From Bifidobacterium subtile (GTDB taxonomy: Bacteria; Actinomycetota; Actinomycetes; Actinomycetales; Bifidobacteriaceae), in NCBI RefSeq assembly GCF_000741775.1, contig NZ_JGZR01000004.1, positions 1-33,439 on the forward strand: a stretch of 33,439 bases of DNA. The letters are read 5' to 3'. The translations under genes were made by a program, and so were the position numbers. The notes beneath the pieces were generated by a model. The model was not told where the DNA came from. It searched no databases and worked only from the letters and a program-made list of their open reading frames with translations. Position 1 is the first letter of the stretch. The number at the start of each line of letters is the position of its first letter. Shown in pieces: positions 24,112-33,051 of the stretch.

Positions 24112-26907
24112 ATGGCCGCGAATGTACGAAAGAAAAAACTCATTGAGAACGGCATCCCATTAACCGTTATTAACGAGGAATCTAAACGTGAAAAATCCCT
24201 GCGGCATGGTCTTCCTTCTACCATCCACTTGTATTGGGCCAGACGGCCTCTTGCTACCACGCGAAGCATATTATTTGCCCAACTTGTTGATGATCCTTCA
24301 GCCCATTCTGATCGATTCCCGACAGAGGAGTCACAGGCTGAGGAACGTGCACGGCTTTTCAATTTGATGAAGCGTCTCTCGCGCTGGGAGAATGTGAAGG
24401 ACAGTGATCTTTATCGTCAGGCACATCAGGCGATTCTTGATTCCAATGATGGTATTGCTCCACGGGTGTTGGATCCGTTCGCAGGCGGAGGGTCGATTCC
24501 TTTGGAGGCGCAGCGGCTGGGGCTTGAGTCGCATGCCTCTGATCTGAATCCTCTTGCGGTTATCATCAACAAGGCGTTGATTGAATTTCCTTCGCGTTTC
24601 TGTGGCAATGTGACAGTGCATCCGCGGGTGGGAACGCTGAGTTCTTCGCATAACCGTGCAGAGGGGCTGGCCGAGGACATCAGATATTACGGGAAGGTGC
24701 TGAGAGATAAGGCTTTCGGCAAGATTGGGGATCTGTATCCAACTGTGACGGATGATGAGGGCAAGGAGCATACCGTCATTGCTTGGATCTGGGCCAGAAC
24801 CGTGACTAATCCGAATCCGGTAAACCCCGTTCGGGTACCATTGGTGCGTTCATGGTGGCTGTCCAAGAAAAAAGGCCACGAGGCATGGATCAAACCCATC
24901 GTCGAGGATGGCCGCATTCGCTACGAGGTGCAGCACAATGCTGATGGCCCGAAAGGTGACGATGAATGGACAATAAAGAATGGAAAGGGAGGGAAATCGG
25001 TTGTTGATGGAACTCCGTTTACCTATGATTACGTGCGGTCAGAAGGCATGCATGGCAGAATTGGTAGTCAGCTGATTGCAGTAGTTGCAGAAGCAAGCAG
25101 AGGACGGTTGTACGTTTCACCAAATGAGCGTCAGATCTCCAGCTCAGATGTCGGCCGCCCAGAGCTAGATTCGGACGCGCTAATTGCAAACAATCCACGT
25201 TGGTTCTCGCCGCCTTAATACGGATTGAAGACTTTTACCTCATTGTTTACCAATCGGCAGTTGGTGGCGTTGACGACGTTGGCGGACTTGGTGGCGGGGG
25301 TTCGTGAGCAGGTGCTTGCCGATGCCCGTCAATCAGGCATGCCGGAGGGTGAGCGTCTTGACGATGGCGGCAATGGGGCTCAGGCGTACGCCGATGCGAT
25401 AGCGGTGTATCTCTCCCTGTCTGTCAGCCGGCTCACTGATTATTGTTCATCGATATGCAGTTGGCATAACACAGGCGAAAAAATGCGTAATGTCTTTGCT
25501 CGTCAGGCGATTCCGATGACGTGGGATTATGCCGAGGTGAATCCTTTTTCCTCGAAGTCGGGGAATTTTCTTGGTCAGGTGCAGTGGGTGGCTGAGGCGG
25601 TGGAAAGTGTGCCCTCGTATCCGATCAGCGAGGCACGGCAAACGGATGCAGCCACGAGGGACTATCGGGATATGGTGGTGTCGACGGATCCGCCGTATTA
25701 CGACAATATCGGGTATTCCGATCTGTCTGACTATTTCTATGTGTGGTTGCGACGTATGTTGAATACCATCCTGCCGTCGGTGACGTCCACGATGCTGACG
25801 CCGAAATCGGATGAGTTGGTGGCCAACCCGTATCGGCATAACGGCAAGGATGGCGCCGCCGAGTTCTTTGTTGACGGCTTTAATCATGTGTTTGCGCATA
25901 TCCGTGAGGCGGCGAATCTGGATGTTCCCATGACGGTGTATTACGCCTACAAGCAGCAGGATGCCTCAAACGGTACCTCAACCGGTTGGTATGCGCTGCT
26001 TGACGGGCTTATCCACTCCGGTTGGGAGATCACCGCCACATGGCCGGTTCGCAGTGAGCTGTCGAACAGGATGCTTGCCAGTGGCACCAATGCGCTTGCC
26101 TCGTCCATTGTGTTGGCTTGCCGCCCCCGCCCCGAGGATGCTCCGGTGACGACGCTGCGTGAGTTCACGCGACTTCTGCGCAGTGAGCTTACGGGTGCGT
26201 TGAAGACGATGATGTCCAGTGGCATCGACCCTGTTGATCTGGCCCAGGCCGCGATCGGACCTGGCATCAGCGTATATTCGCGGTACTCGCATATTCGCGA
26301 GGCGAACGGCGCTGATATGCCGATTCAAAATGCACTGGAAATCATCAACCGCACACTCGATGAGGTGCTCGGCGAGTCGGACACCGATTATGACGCGGAT
26401 ACACGATTCGCCGTCAAGTGGTATCAGTCGTATGGGTGGAGCCAGCAAAGTTCTGGGCTTGCTGATCAGTTAGCTCGTTCAACTGATACATCACCGGATC
26501 GGTTGGTTCGTGGCGGCATCTTTGAAGCAATTGGTGGCAAGGCGCGGTTGTTGCCGCCGAAGGAGCTTTCCGGTGCGTGGAGTCCTGCCGAGGACAGCCA
26601 GATCAGCTTGTGGGAGGCCGTGGTGCGGCTTGCTGGAATCCTTCAGGAGGGCCAGGGTATGGAGGCCGTGACATATGCGTTGGCTCAGGTCGAAGGACGA
26701 GGCATCCCAGCCGAGCAAATTCGTGATCTGGGATTCCGCATGTTCCACGAGGCCGAGAAACGGCACGACACTGACGGTGCACTGTTGTTCAACGGACTCG
26801 TCTCATCGTGGGATCAACTCACTGCCGGTGCAGGCAGGGATGCGTTGCGCATATCCGAACGGAAAGAACGCTTCCAGGGTAGTCTGGGAATTGATGATGG
26901 GGAATAA
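24112..26907 (+). pseudogene. DUF1156 adenine-specific DNA methyltransferase, interrupted by an in-frame TAA
   Basis: The two open frames 24112-25218 (368 aa) and 25225-26907 lie in the same reading phase and are separated by one TAA at 25216-25218 (codon 369 of 931). The first part has the DUF1156 start (IHLYWARRPL, 39-48) and SAM-binding motif I DPFAGGGS (121-128). The second has TNRQLVALTTLADL, then the catalytic DPPYYDN (residue 526 on) of amino-methyltransferases and YFYVWLRR. The family is a single chain of about 900-1,000 aa, so the stop splits binding from catalysis. No ribosome site precedes the TTG at 25225. The possibilities are a dead enzyme, reinitiation, stop read-through or a sequencing error. 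It would mark host DNA for the helicase/DUF499 system. Confidence 0.88.
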
Positions 26908-26941
26908 TCGTTACGAGCAATAATGGGACTGCGAGGTCGCT

Positions 26942-29900
26942 ATGGCGGTGAATAACAGGGACAGGGTCGGCAAGGCATTCGAATATTTGTCGGAGGGGCT
27001 TGGGGATCCCGTCGACGAGGTGATGACCCGAGTGTTCAACACTGCTGACTGGCCGGCAGCGTGGGCAAAGCAGGATTCTGAGAGGCACGGTACGCCGCTG
27101 CGGGTCTATGAGAAGCATGATGTGCAGATCCAACTGCGCGCCATCACGGAGTATGGTCGGGAGTTCAACGACACACTGACCCGTTCCCAGCAGTCGTATG
27201 CATCGGAATTGCGGGAGACGCGCAATAATTGGGCGCACATGCAGGCTTTCAATTCCGAGCAGGCGTTGCGCGCGCTCAGCACCATCGAGCTGCTGCTCGA
27301 AGCCGTCGCAGCGCCTGACTCGGCAGGCGATGTACGCAAGCTGCGTGACCAGTTGCAACGGACGATGTATGAGGATCACACGCGTCAGCAGACGCGCAGA
27401 AAGACGATATCAGTTGATGCTACGCAAGGCATGAAACCATGGCGTCAGGTCATCACGCCACATGACGATGTCGCATCCGGTAATTTCACGGCTTCGGAGT
27501 TTGCCGCCGACCTGTATCAGGTGGCTGTGGCAAAAACCGCGCAGGAACCCGGGAACCCATATGGTGATCCGATCGAATTCTTCAACCGAACCTATCTGAC
27601 CGAGGGGTTGCGTGATCTTCTGTCCCGCGCCATGCGGCGTCTGGCTGGTGACGGGCAGGCTTCACCCGTAGTGAATCTACAGACCAATTTCGGCGGCGGG
27701 AAAACCCATTCGCTGCTGGCTCTCTATCATTTGTTCGGTGATACGCCTGTGAAAGCATTGTCATCCGATGTACAGGACTTGGTAGCGCACAACAAGCTCG
27801 CTGCCGCATGGCAGCCTGGCAGCGTACGTCGCGCCGCAATTGTCGGCACGTACTTGAAGGCCGGTTCCCCACATGTTGAGCCGGATGGTACTCAGGTCAA
27901 CACCATCTGGGGTGAGCTTGCTTGGCAGCTGGGGGGAAGCGAAGGCTATGCGATGGTTGCGCAGGACGACCAGCGTGGCACCAATCCGGGCAGCGCCCTG
28001 GATGCGCTGCTGAGGAGATACAGTCCCGCTTTGATCCTGATCGATGAGTGGGTAGCGTACGCGCGTGATCTGGTTGGGCGCGATGATCTGCCTGGCGGAA
28101 CCTTCGACACCCAGTTCACGTTCGCACAGACGCTAACCGAGGCCGTGTCCGCCGTGCCAAACTGCATGCTGGTGGTCTCGATTCCCGCTTCTGAAAGCGG
28201 CGACACGGCTAATGACATCGAGGTTGGCGGCAGCAACGGACGAGCGGCATTGGAACGTCTGCGCAACGCCATCGGACGTAAGGCCGATCAATGGCGTCCA
28301 TCGACCCGCGACGAGTCATTCGAAATCGTGAGAAAACGCCTATTCGAAGAGCCAGATGGTGAAGCTCAGGAACGGATAGCCCTGACTGCACGGCAATTCG
28401 TGAACATGTATCGCAATGACCCCAAGTCCTATCCGTCCGAAGTATCCGGTCCGGGCCAGGATTATGAATCACGCATCCGCGCATCCTACCCGCTACATCC
28501 CGAACTACTCGATCGCTTGTATGAGGATTGGGCGGGACTGGACAAGTTCCAGCGCACCCGCGGCGTGCTCAAACTCGTTTCCTCGATCATCCATGAACTG
28601 TGGGTGTCGCAAGATTCCAGCCCGCTGATCCTCCCCGGCAACGTGCCACTCGGCGCCACTTCCGTGAACACCGATCTGACCGGCTACCTGCAGGACTCGT
28701 GGAAAACGGTGATTGATACCGATATCGACAGCGACTCCGCAACCGCCGCCAATATCGACACCGACAATTCAGTCCTGGTATCCAGACGCTTGGCGGAGCG
28801 TGTGGCCCGCACGGTGTTCCTTGGTTCGGCGCCAAGAGCTGCCATGCAGACCAAAGGGATCAGCGAACAGCTCATATGGCTGGGCACAGCCATACCCGGT
28901 GATGTGCACGGCAACTTCGGTTCCGCGTTGAACCAATTGCAGCAGCATTCCACCTACCTGTTCTCGGAGCACGGACTGTACTGGTACAGCACCCAGCCAT
29001 CCATCGCCAAAACCGCCCGCGAATACGCCGAACGATACCGTGAGAATGAGGACACAGTCTTCGCTGAAATCATGCGCCGATTGCAACCCGAATCAACGGC
29101 TTCAAATCGCGGCGACTTCCGGCGAGTATGCGTCGCACCCGCGGATAGTTCGGACATTCCGGACAGCGACGAGGTCGCATTGGTCATCGTGCACCCGAGA
29201 CTGGTCATGGGCAGAAACGAAAACCCAGACTCTCAGAGCATGACATGGATTCGCGTCGCCATCGAGCGCAGGGGTTCGGCGCAACGCGAGAACCGCAACA
29301 TGGTCGTATTCCTCAGCGCCGACCGCAGCGCTATGGAATCGGTGACAGCCACCGCGAGCGCCTACTTGGGATGGAAGCAGATCGAAAACAGTGAGCAAGC
29401 CCTCAACATCGCCCCGCAGCAGGCACAGCAGGTCCACGCCAACGTTCATGAGTATGACAGCCGCCTCGACGCGGCAGTGAAGTCGGCATACTGCTGGTGT
29501 GTCTACCCCGAAGGCGGGGAAACCAGCGACTTCACGCTCACGCAGGAGAAAATCCCCGAGTCTGGCGGCGACACACTAGCCAGTCGAACGAGCGCTAGAC
29601 TTGCCCGTGAGGAAATCATCATCGCCCAGTATGCACCAAGCACCATTGGATTCGAACTCCTGCAGAAGGTGCGGCCAGCATTCAAGGAAGGCGCCATCAG
29701 CGTGAAGACGCTATGGTCCTTTATCACCCGATTCCCCTACATGCCACGGCTACTCGACCGCTCCGTGCTCGACGCAGCCATCGAAGGTGTGCCGGAATTG
29801 AACGGGCTTGACAACGAACGATTCGCCGTTGCCGACAGGAGAGACCCTGACACAGGTCGATTCCTGGGTTTGGTCGTCCCCGGGCATCGTGAAACGGGAG

Positions 29901-30433
29901 ATGGCGCGCAGGTGAGTAGCGAGCACATTCACGTCACCGATGCCACGCTCATCGTGGACTGGGATGTGGCGCTCCAGCAGCTCGAACAGGATCAACGGGA
30001 TATTGAGGCGTCCCGCCACTCCCAGCTGGAGGATGGCACGCGTGGGCTTACTGCTTCACAGGAGACACCAGAAGGTGGCACTGATGCGCGACAGTCGCTG
30101 GAAGGTGCAGAATGCACTCAAGCTGGTGAACGGCAGATTGCCGGAGGCCAGACCGGTGTCAGCCAACCGCTCGACCGCAGTCAGCCGCTGAGCGCACCTG
30201 CTCAGACACGGTTCTTCGCCAACGTCGAGCTCAAGGCCAACTTACTCAACCATGACCTTGCTCGAATCAACGACGGTATTCTAGGCCCGCTGCTGCGCTC
30301 AGGTGCACAAATCACGATCAATCTTGAAGTGCACGCGGACAAGCCCGAAGGCTTCAGTGATGCCGAAGTCCGCACGGTTAGTGAGAACTCCAACACACTC
30401 AAGATCGAGAACTCAGGGTTCGAGGAGGAGTAG
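26942..30433 (+). CDS. DUF499 ATPase with N-terminal HEPN-like domain, defence system component
   Basis: The product is 1,163 aa, and GAGG lies 6 bases before the ATG. Residues 1-125 look like an Swt1-type HEPN domain, with R94-x4-H99 in RETRNNWAH. The P-loop is TNFGGGKTHS (248-257), and Walker B is LILIDEW with D368/E369. The long middle and C-terminal region matches the layout of DUF499 proteins, which accompany DUF1156 methyltransferases and helicases in anti-phage loci. Residues about 1020-1080 are low-complexity and Gln/Ser/Gly-rich, a probable linker. The chain ends with a small domain (RFFANVELKANLLNHDLARI). A role as a DNA-dependent motor or switch with an RNase head is inferred. It appears intact. 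Confidence 0.85.
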   Translation: MAVNNRDRVGKAFEYLSEGLGDPVDEVMTRVFNTADWPAAWAKQDSERHGTPLRVYEKHDVQIQLRAITEYGREFNDTLTRSQQSYASELRETRNNWAHMQAFNSEQALRALSTIELLLEAVAAPDSAGDVRKLRDQLQRTMYEDHTRQQTRRKTISVDATQGMKPWRQVITPHDDVASGNFTASEFAADLYQVAVAKTAQEPGNPYGDPIEFFNRTYLTEGLRDLLSRAMRRLAGDGQASPVVNLQTNFGGGKTHSLLALYHLFGDTPVKALSSDVQDLVAHNKLAAAWQPGSVRRAAIVGTYLKAGSPHVEPDGTQVNTIWGELAWQLGGSEGYAMVAQDDQRGTNPGSALDALLRRYSPALILIDEWVAYARDLVGRDDLPGGTFDTQFTFAQTLTEAVSAVPNCMLVVSIPASESGDTANDIEVGGSNGRAALERLRNAIGRKADQWRPSTRDESFEIVRKRLFEEPDGEAQERIALTARQFVNMYRNDPKSYPSEVSGPGQDYESRIRASYPLHPELLDRLYEDWAGLDKFQRTRGVLKLVSSIIHELWVSQDSSPLILPGNVPLGATSVNTDLTGYLQDSWKTVIDTDIDSDSATAANIDTDNSVLVSRRLAERVARTVFLGSAPRAAMQTKGISEQLIWLGTAIPGDVHGNFGSALNQLQQHSTYLFSEHGLYWYSTQPSIAKTAREYAERYRENEDTVFAEIMRRLQPESTASNRGDFRRVCVAPADSSDIPDSDEVALVIVHPRLVMGRNENPDSQSMTWIRVAIERRGSAQRENRNMVVFLSADRSAMESVTATASAYLGWKQIENSEQALNIAPQQAQQVHANVHEYDSRLDAAVKSAYCWCVYPEGGETSDFTLTQEKIPESGGDTLASRTSARLAREEIIIAQYAPSTIGFELLQKVRPAFKEGAISVKTLWSFITRFPYMPRLLDRSVLDAAIEGVPELNGLDNERFAVADRRDPDTGRFLGLVVPGHRETGDGAQVSSEHIHVTDATLIVDWDVALQQLEQDQRDIEASRHSQLEDGTRGLTASQETPEGGTDARQSLEGAECTQAGERQIAGGQTGVSQPLDRSQPLSAPAQTRFFANVELKANLLNHDLARINDGILGPLLRSGAQITINLEVHADKPEGFSDAEVRTVSENSNTLKIENSGFEEE

Positions 30434-30453
30434 AACATATGTTCGGATAGGTG

Positions 30454-30491
30454 TATAATCTTCGTTAATTTAAGTATCAAACAGGGGGGGG
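30454..30491 (+). promoter_or_regulatory. TATAAT promoter and eight-G tract before a truncated gene
   Basis: TATAAT (30454-30459) follows the DUF499 stop by 20 bases, with no good -35. A run of eight G (30484-30491) lies in the leader about 12 bases before the next ATG (30503). The tract may serve as part of the ribosome site and could vary in length. Confidence 0.45.
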
Positions 30492-30502
30492 TCGAAACAA
30501 AG

Positions 30503-30547
30503 ATGGCGAATATAGATATACCTAAGTATCTTCAGCGGGCAATATGA
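30503..30547 (+). pseudogene. 14-codon stub of a gene cut by IS3
   Basis: ATG at 30503 opens MANIDIPKYLQRAI and stops at TGA, whose bases are the first three of the IS3 element (30545-30547). The G-run upstream, the start and the sequence look like a normal gene beginning. No continuation is seen beyond the far end of the IS3. It was probably the next gene of, or next to, the DUF499 locus. Confidence 0.55.
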
Positions 30548-30564
30548 AGTGGACTGGTTTTTGT

Positions 30565-31510
30565 TCACGCTGTTTTGTTGGTTTTTGGGGCGATTGATAT
30601 CGCCTGTTGTTGATGATACAGGGTTTCGACTTCGCATGGTGTCCGGTAGCCGAGGCTTTCATGGAGACGTTGGCTGTTCCACCAGGAGACCCATGGGAAC
30701 GTGGCCTGTTCCAACGCGTGCATGGACTCGAATGGCTTGGATCGGCGGATCAGTTCGCCCTTGTACGCGCCGTTGACGGTTTCGGCCAGCGCGTTGTCGT
30801 AGGAGTCGCCCACGCTGCCGGTGGGTGCGAGGATGCCTGCTGGTGTCAGGTGCGTGCCGTACAGGGCACTGATGTATTGGGTGCCATGATCACTGTGGTG
30901 GATCAGGCCTGTGGTCTGCCCGTGCCGGGCTGTCCAGCTGATGGACTGGTCCAACGCGACCAGGGGCAACGTCCTGGTGTGCTGGCTCGCGGCGACGGCC
31001 CATCCCACGATCCTTGTGGCGTACGCGTCGGTGACGAACGCCACATACGCGAACGAGCCGGACGCGAGTCGTGACGATGGTGATGTCGGCCACGTGCAAG
31101 CGTCCAGGAGCCTCGGTGGTGAACTGCCTGTTCACCAGGTCCGGCCTGCCGCCCGTGCTTCTGGCGGGTCGCGTGGTGATCGGGTTCCGTCCCCGACGCA
31201 CCCCCTGGATCGTGAGGGAGCGCATGACGTGCAGCACCTGGTCACGCCCGATCCCACGCCATCCCCGGCGGATCGGCTGACGATGGACTTTCCGATACCC
31301 GTACACCGCCATGAACCGGTGCGCGTGGATCACCATGATGTCACGGGCCGGCGTCTCGTGACGGGCACGCATCCTGCTGGCGGCACGGGCTTTGACCTGC
31401 CGGTATGCTCTGGCGGTGAGCAACCCGCCAGCCAGCGCAGCCCGCAGGACCGTGCGGATCGGCCCGACCCCGAACCGGTGGCGATGAGTGTCGATGTACT
31501 CGACCATCAA
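30565..31510 (-). pseudogene. IS3 orfB transposase (DDE), frameshifted
   Basis: The first part starts at 31510 (MMVEYIDTHRHRFGVGPI) and reaches the first catalytic Asp in LHVADITIVTT. Near 31065-31075 one extra base moves the frame. The rest continues in the next phase as FVTDAYATRIVGWAVA, with the second Asp in HHSDHGTQYIS, the Glu in NALAETVNGAYKGELI and the end PCEVETLYH. Its start overlaps the orfA stop (TGATG). As read, a full-length transposase cannot be made. Confidence 0.85.
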
Positions 31511-31809
31511 CGTCGTGTCGGGTCGAGCCGTGAGGCGAACAAAGCCGACGCGCTCGACGGGATCTCGTTCGCCCGACGCAGCTGCGCATTCTCCCGACGC
31601 AGCCGCCTGAGCTCGCCGGACTCCTCGGGACCCGCCGTGCTTGCCGTATCGGCCTTGGCCTGCCAGCGGCGCAATGATTCCGCCGCCACACCCAGATCCT
31701 TCGCCACGCCCTGCAACGCCTTCGTCTCCGACGCGTGATTCTCCCGGGACTCGGCCAACGGCCTGACGGCCCGGTCCCTGAACTCCTTGGCATATCCCGT
31801 ACTCAACAT
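31507..31809 (-). CDS. IS3 orfA, helix-turn-helix protein
   Basis: The product is 100 aa and AAGGA lies upstream of the ATG at 31809. It starts YAKEFRDRAVRPLAES and has the helix-turn-helix GVAKDLGVAAESLRRW, then a leucine-zipper-like RRLRRENAQLRRANEI, the standard orfA layout. It overlaps orfB by four bases, and in this family fusion by frameshifting or coupling makes the transposase. Confidence 0.88.
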   Translation of the reverse strand: MLSTGYAKEFRDRAVRPLAESRENHASETKALQGVAKDLGVAAESLRRWQAKADTASTAGPEESGELRRLRRENAQLRRANEIPSSASALFASRLDPTRR

Positions 31810-31946
31810 TCCATCATTCCTTATCCGGGGGAAATCAGGAACAAAACCCAGTCCACATCACCCGATTCAGGACAGTATCAAAATTATTCACATGGCACGC
31901 TTGTAGACGCATCGTCAATATCCAGTCATGATAAGGAGTTCTGGCG

Positions 31947-32513
31947 ATGAAACACCTATCGACACGCATACTCCTAACATGGATGATCCTACTGTTTATT
32001 GTGCCCGCGCCCATGGTGCTGATGCTTTCGACGACCTTGCCAACGTTGTATTTACACAATATGGTCGGCATCCAACTTGGTGTCATTGCATACTCATGGA
32101 TGCTTGCCGCCATGTATCTTGGCACTCGTCCTCGATGGGTGGACAGAAGTGTCGGGTTACCACATGTATATGTGGTTCATGGGGTGATGGGACTTATGGC
32201 GATTACCCTCACAGTCCTGCATCGCCAACTTTCCCCTTCGTCGGGGTGGATCAAGAGAACTGGCGATTGGGCACTTATACTGTTCATCGCACTTGCAGTC
32301 TGGTCATGCATGTTCATGGCAGGTTGGCTTACTTCACGCTTACGGTGGCTCGAACTGTTGAAACATTGGCTCGAACACCTCGCAAGGCATGAACTTTCAG
32401 TATGGCTTCACCGACTTAATCTCATAGCCGTAGTCCTCGTGTTCATCCACGTTCAGCTCATCAACTACATAGCATCACAACGAATTTTCATGGCAGCCCG
32501 TTGTCTAGATTGA
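31947..32513 (+). pseudogene. Ferric-reductase-like membrane protein, 3'-truncated by IS30
   Basis: AAGGAG lies 8 bases before ATG 31947. The 188 residues contain about five membrane helices. His residues are placed as in the ferric reductase-like (FRD/cytochrome b type) domain: HVYVVHG, VLHRQL, HELSVWLHR and FIHVQL are likely haem ligands. The usual C-terminal FAD/NAD(P)H domains are missing. The stop TGA (32511-32513) consists of the first bases assigned to the IS30 element. The full protein would move electrons across the membrane to iron or another acceptor; this form is probably non-functional. GC is low. Confidence 0.75.
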
Positions 32514-32514
32514 A

Positions 32515-32573
32515 GTGCGACACCTTATACCATTGGAGATTGTCTAGGTTTCCGCGGGAGGAAGGTGTCGCAC
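32515..32573 (+). promoter_or_regulatory. Long-range hairpin of the IS30 end with the transposase ribosome site
   Basis: GTGCGACACCTT (32515-32526) is exactly complementary to AAGGTGTCGCAC (32562-32573), two bases before the transposase ATG. The right arm overlaps the end of the GGGAGGAAGG ribosome site. RNA that reads in from outside would carry both arms and could hide the site, whereas RNA started inside the IS would carry only the right arm. Confidence 0.6.
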
Positions 32574-32575
32574 CC

Positions 32576-33051
32576 ATGTCACGAGTGTATTCGCATATCG
32601 GTGAGGAGGAAAGGCAGGTCATCCAGATCCAGGTGGGCAACGGCGCCACGGTCCGGGCGATCGCCGCCATGCTGGGCCGTAGCGCGTCGAGCATCAGCCG
32701 CGAGATCAGGCGCAACACGTGGTTCCCGTCCAACCGGAACGAATCCTACCGGCCGTACCGGCCGCAACGGCTGAAGACGGGGCCCTGGACCGGCCGCTAT
32801 TACGTGGCGGGTCCCGCCCAGCGCAAGGCCGACGCGCGCAGGACGCGCGCGCGAAAGCCCCGTCGCATGGCGTGCGACCGGCTTCTCGCGTACGTCACGG
32901 ACCGGCTGCGCCGGGGGTGGACGCCCCTGCTCGTCGCGGGCAGGCTTCGCGGCGAGTACCCGGACGACCCGCTGATGCGCGTATGCCAGGAGAGCATCTA
33001 CCGGTGGATCTACTCCACGCAGGCGCTGCGGGGGCAATGGGCGCAGTACCT
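32576..33051 (+). pseudogene. IS30-family transposase, N-terminal part
   Basis: Reading from ATG 32576 gives MSRVYSHIGEEERQVIQIQV, then the helix-turn-helix TVRAIAAMLGRSASSISREI, the spacer region, and QESIYRWIYSTQALRGQWAQYL. The DDE core that should follow is missing. The frame then runs into IS21 DNA and stops at 33119-33121. The start at 32576 is preferred over an upstream in-frame one at 32501, which lies outside the IS. Confidence 0.87.

Larger units (their letters stand above)
30545..31860 (-). mobile_element. IS3-family element with frameshifted orfB
   Basis: The inverted ends TGAAGTGGACTGG (30545-30557) and the reverse complement of 31839-31860 (TGATGTGGACTGGG...TGTTC) match with few changes and enclose orfA and orfB on the minus strand, 1,316 bp. 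The flanks (ATA on the left, CCC on the right) show no 3-bp duplication. The IS truncates a small gene on its left, so a deletion or recombination beside it is likely. Confidence 0.85.
32511..33051 (+). mobile_element. IS30-family element, 3' part removed by IS21
   Basis: The left end starts around TGAAGTGCGACACC (32511), followed by a transposase gene that breaks off at about 33051, where the sequence changes to the T-rich left end of an IS21. The exact left boundary is uncertain because a TTGTCTAG motif occurs both before (32502) and inside the leader (32540). Confidence 0.8.

Noticed and set aside
25225..26907. Second half of DUF1156 as an independent gene with TTG start
   Set aside because: There is no ribosome site, and the sequence continues the domain of the first half in the same phase after a single stop codon.
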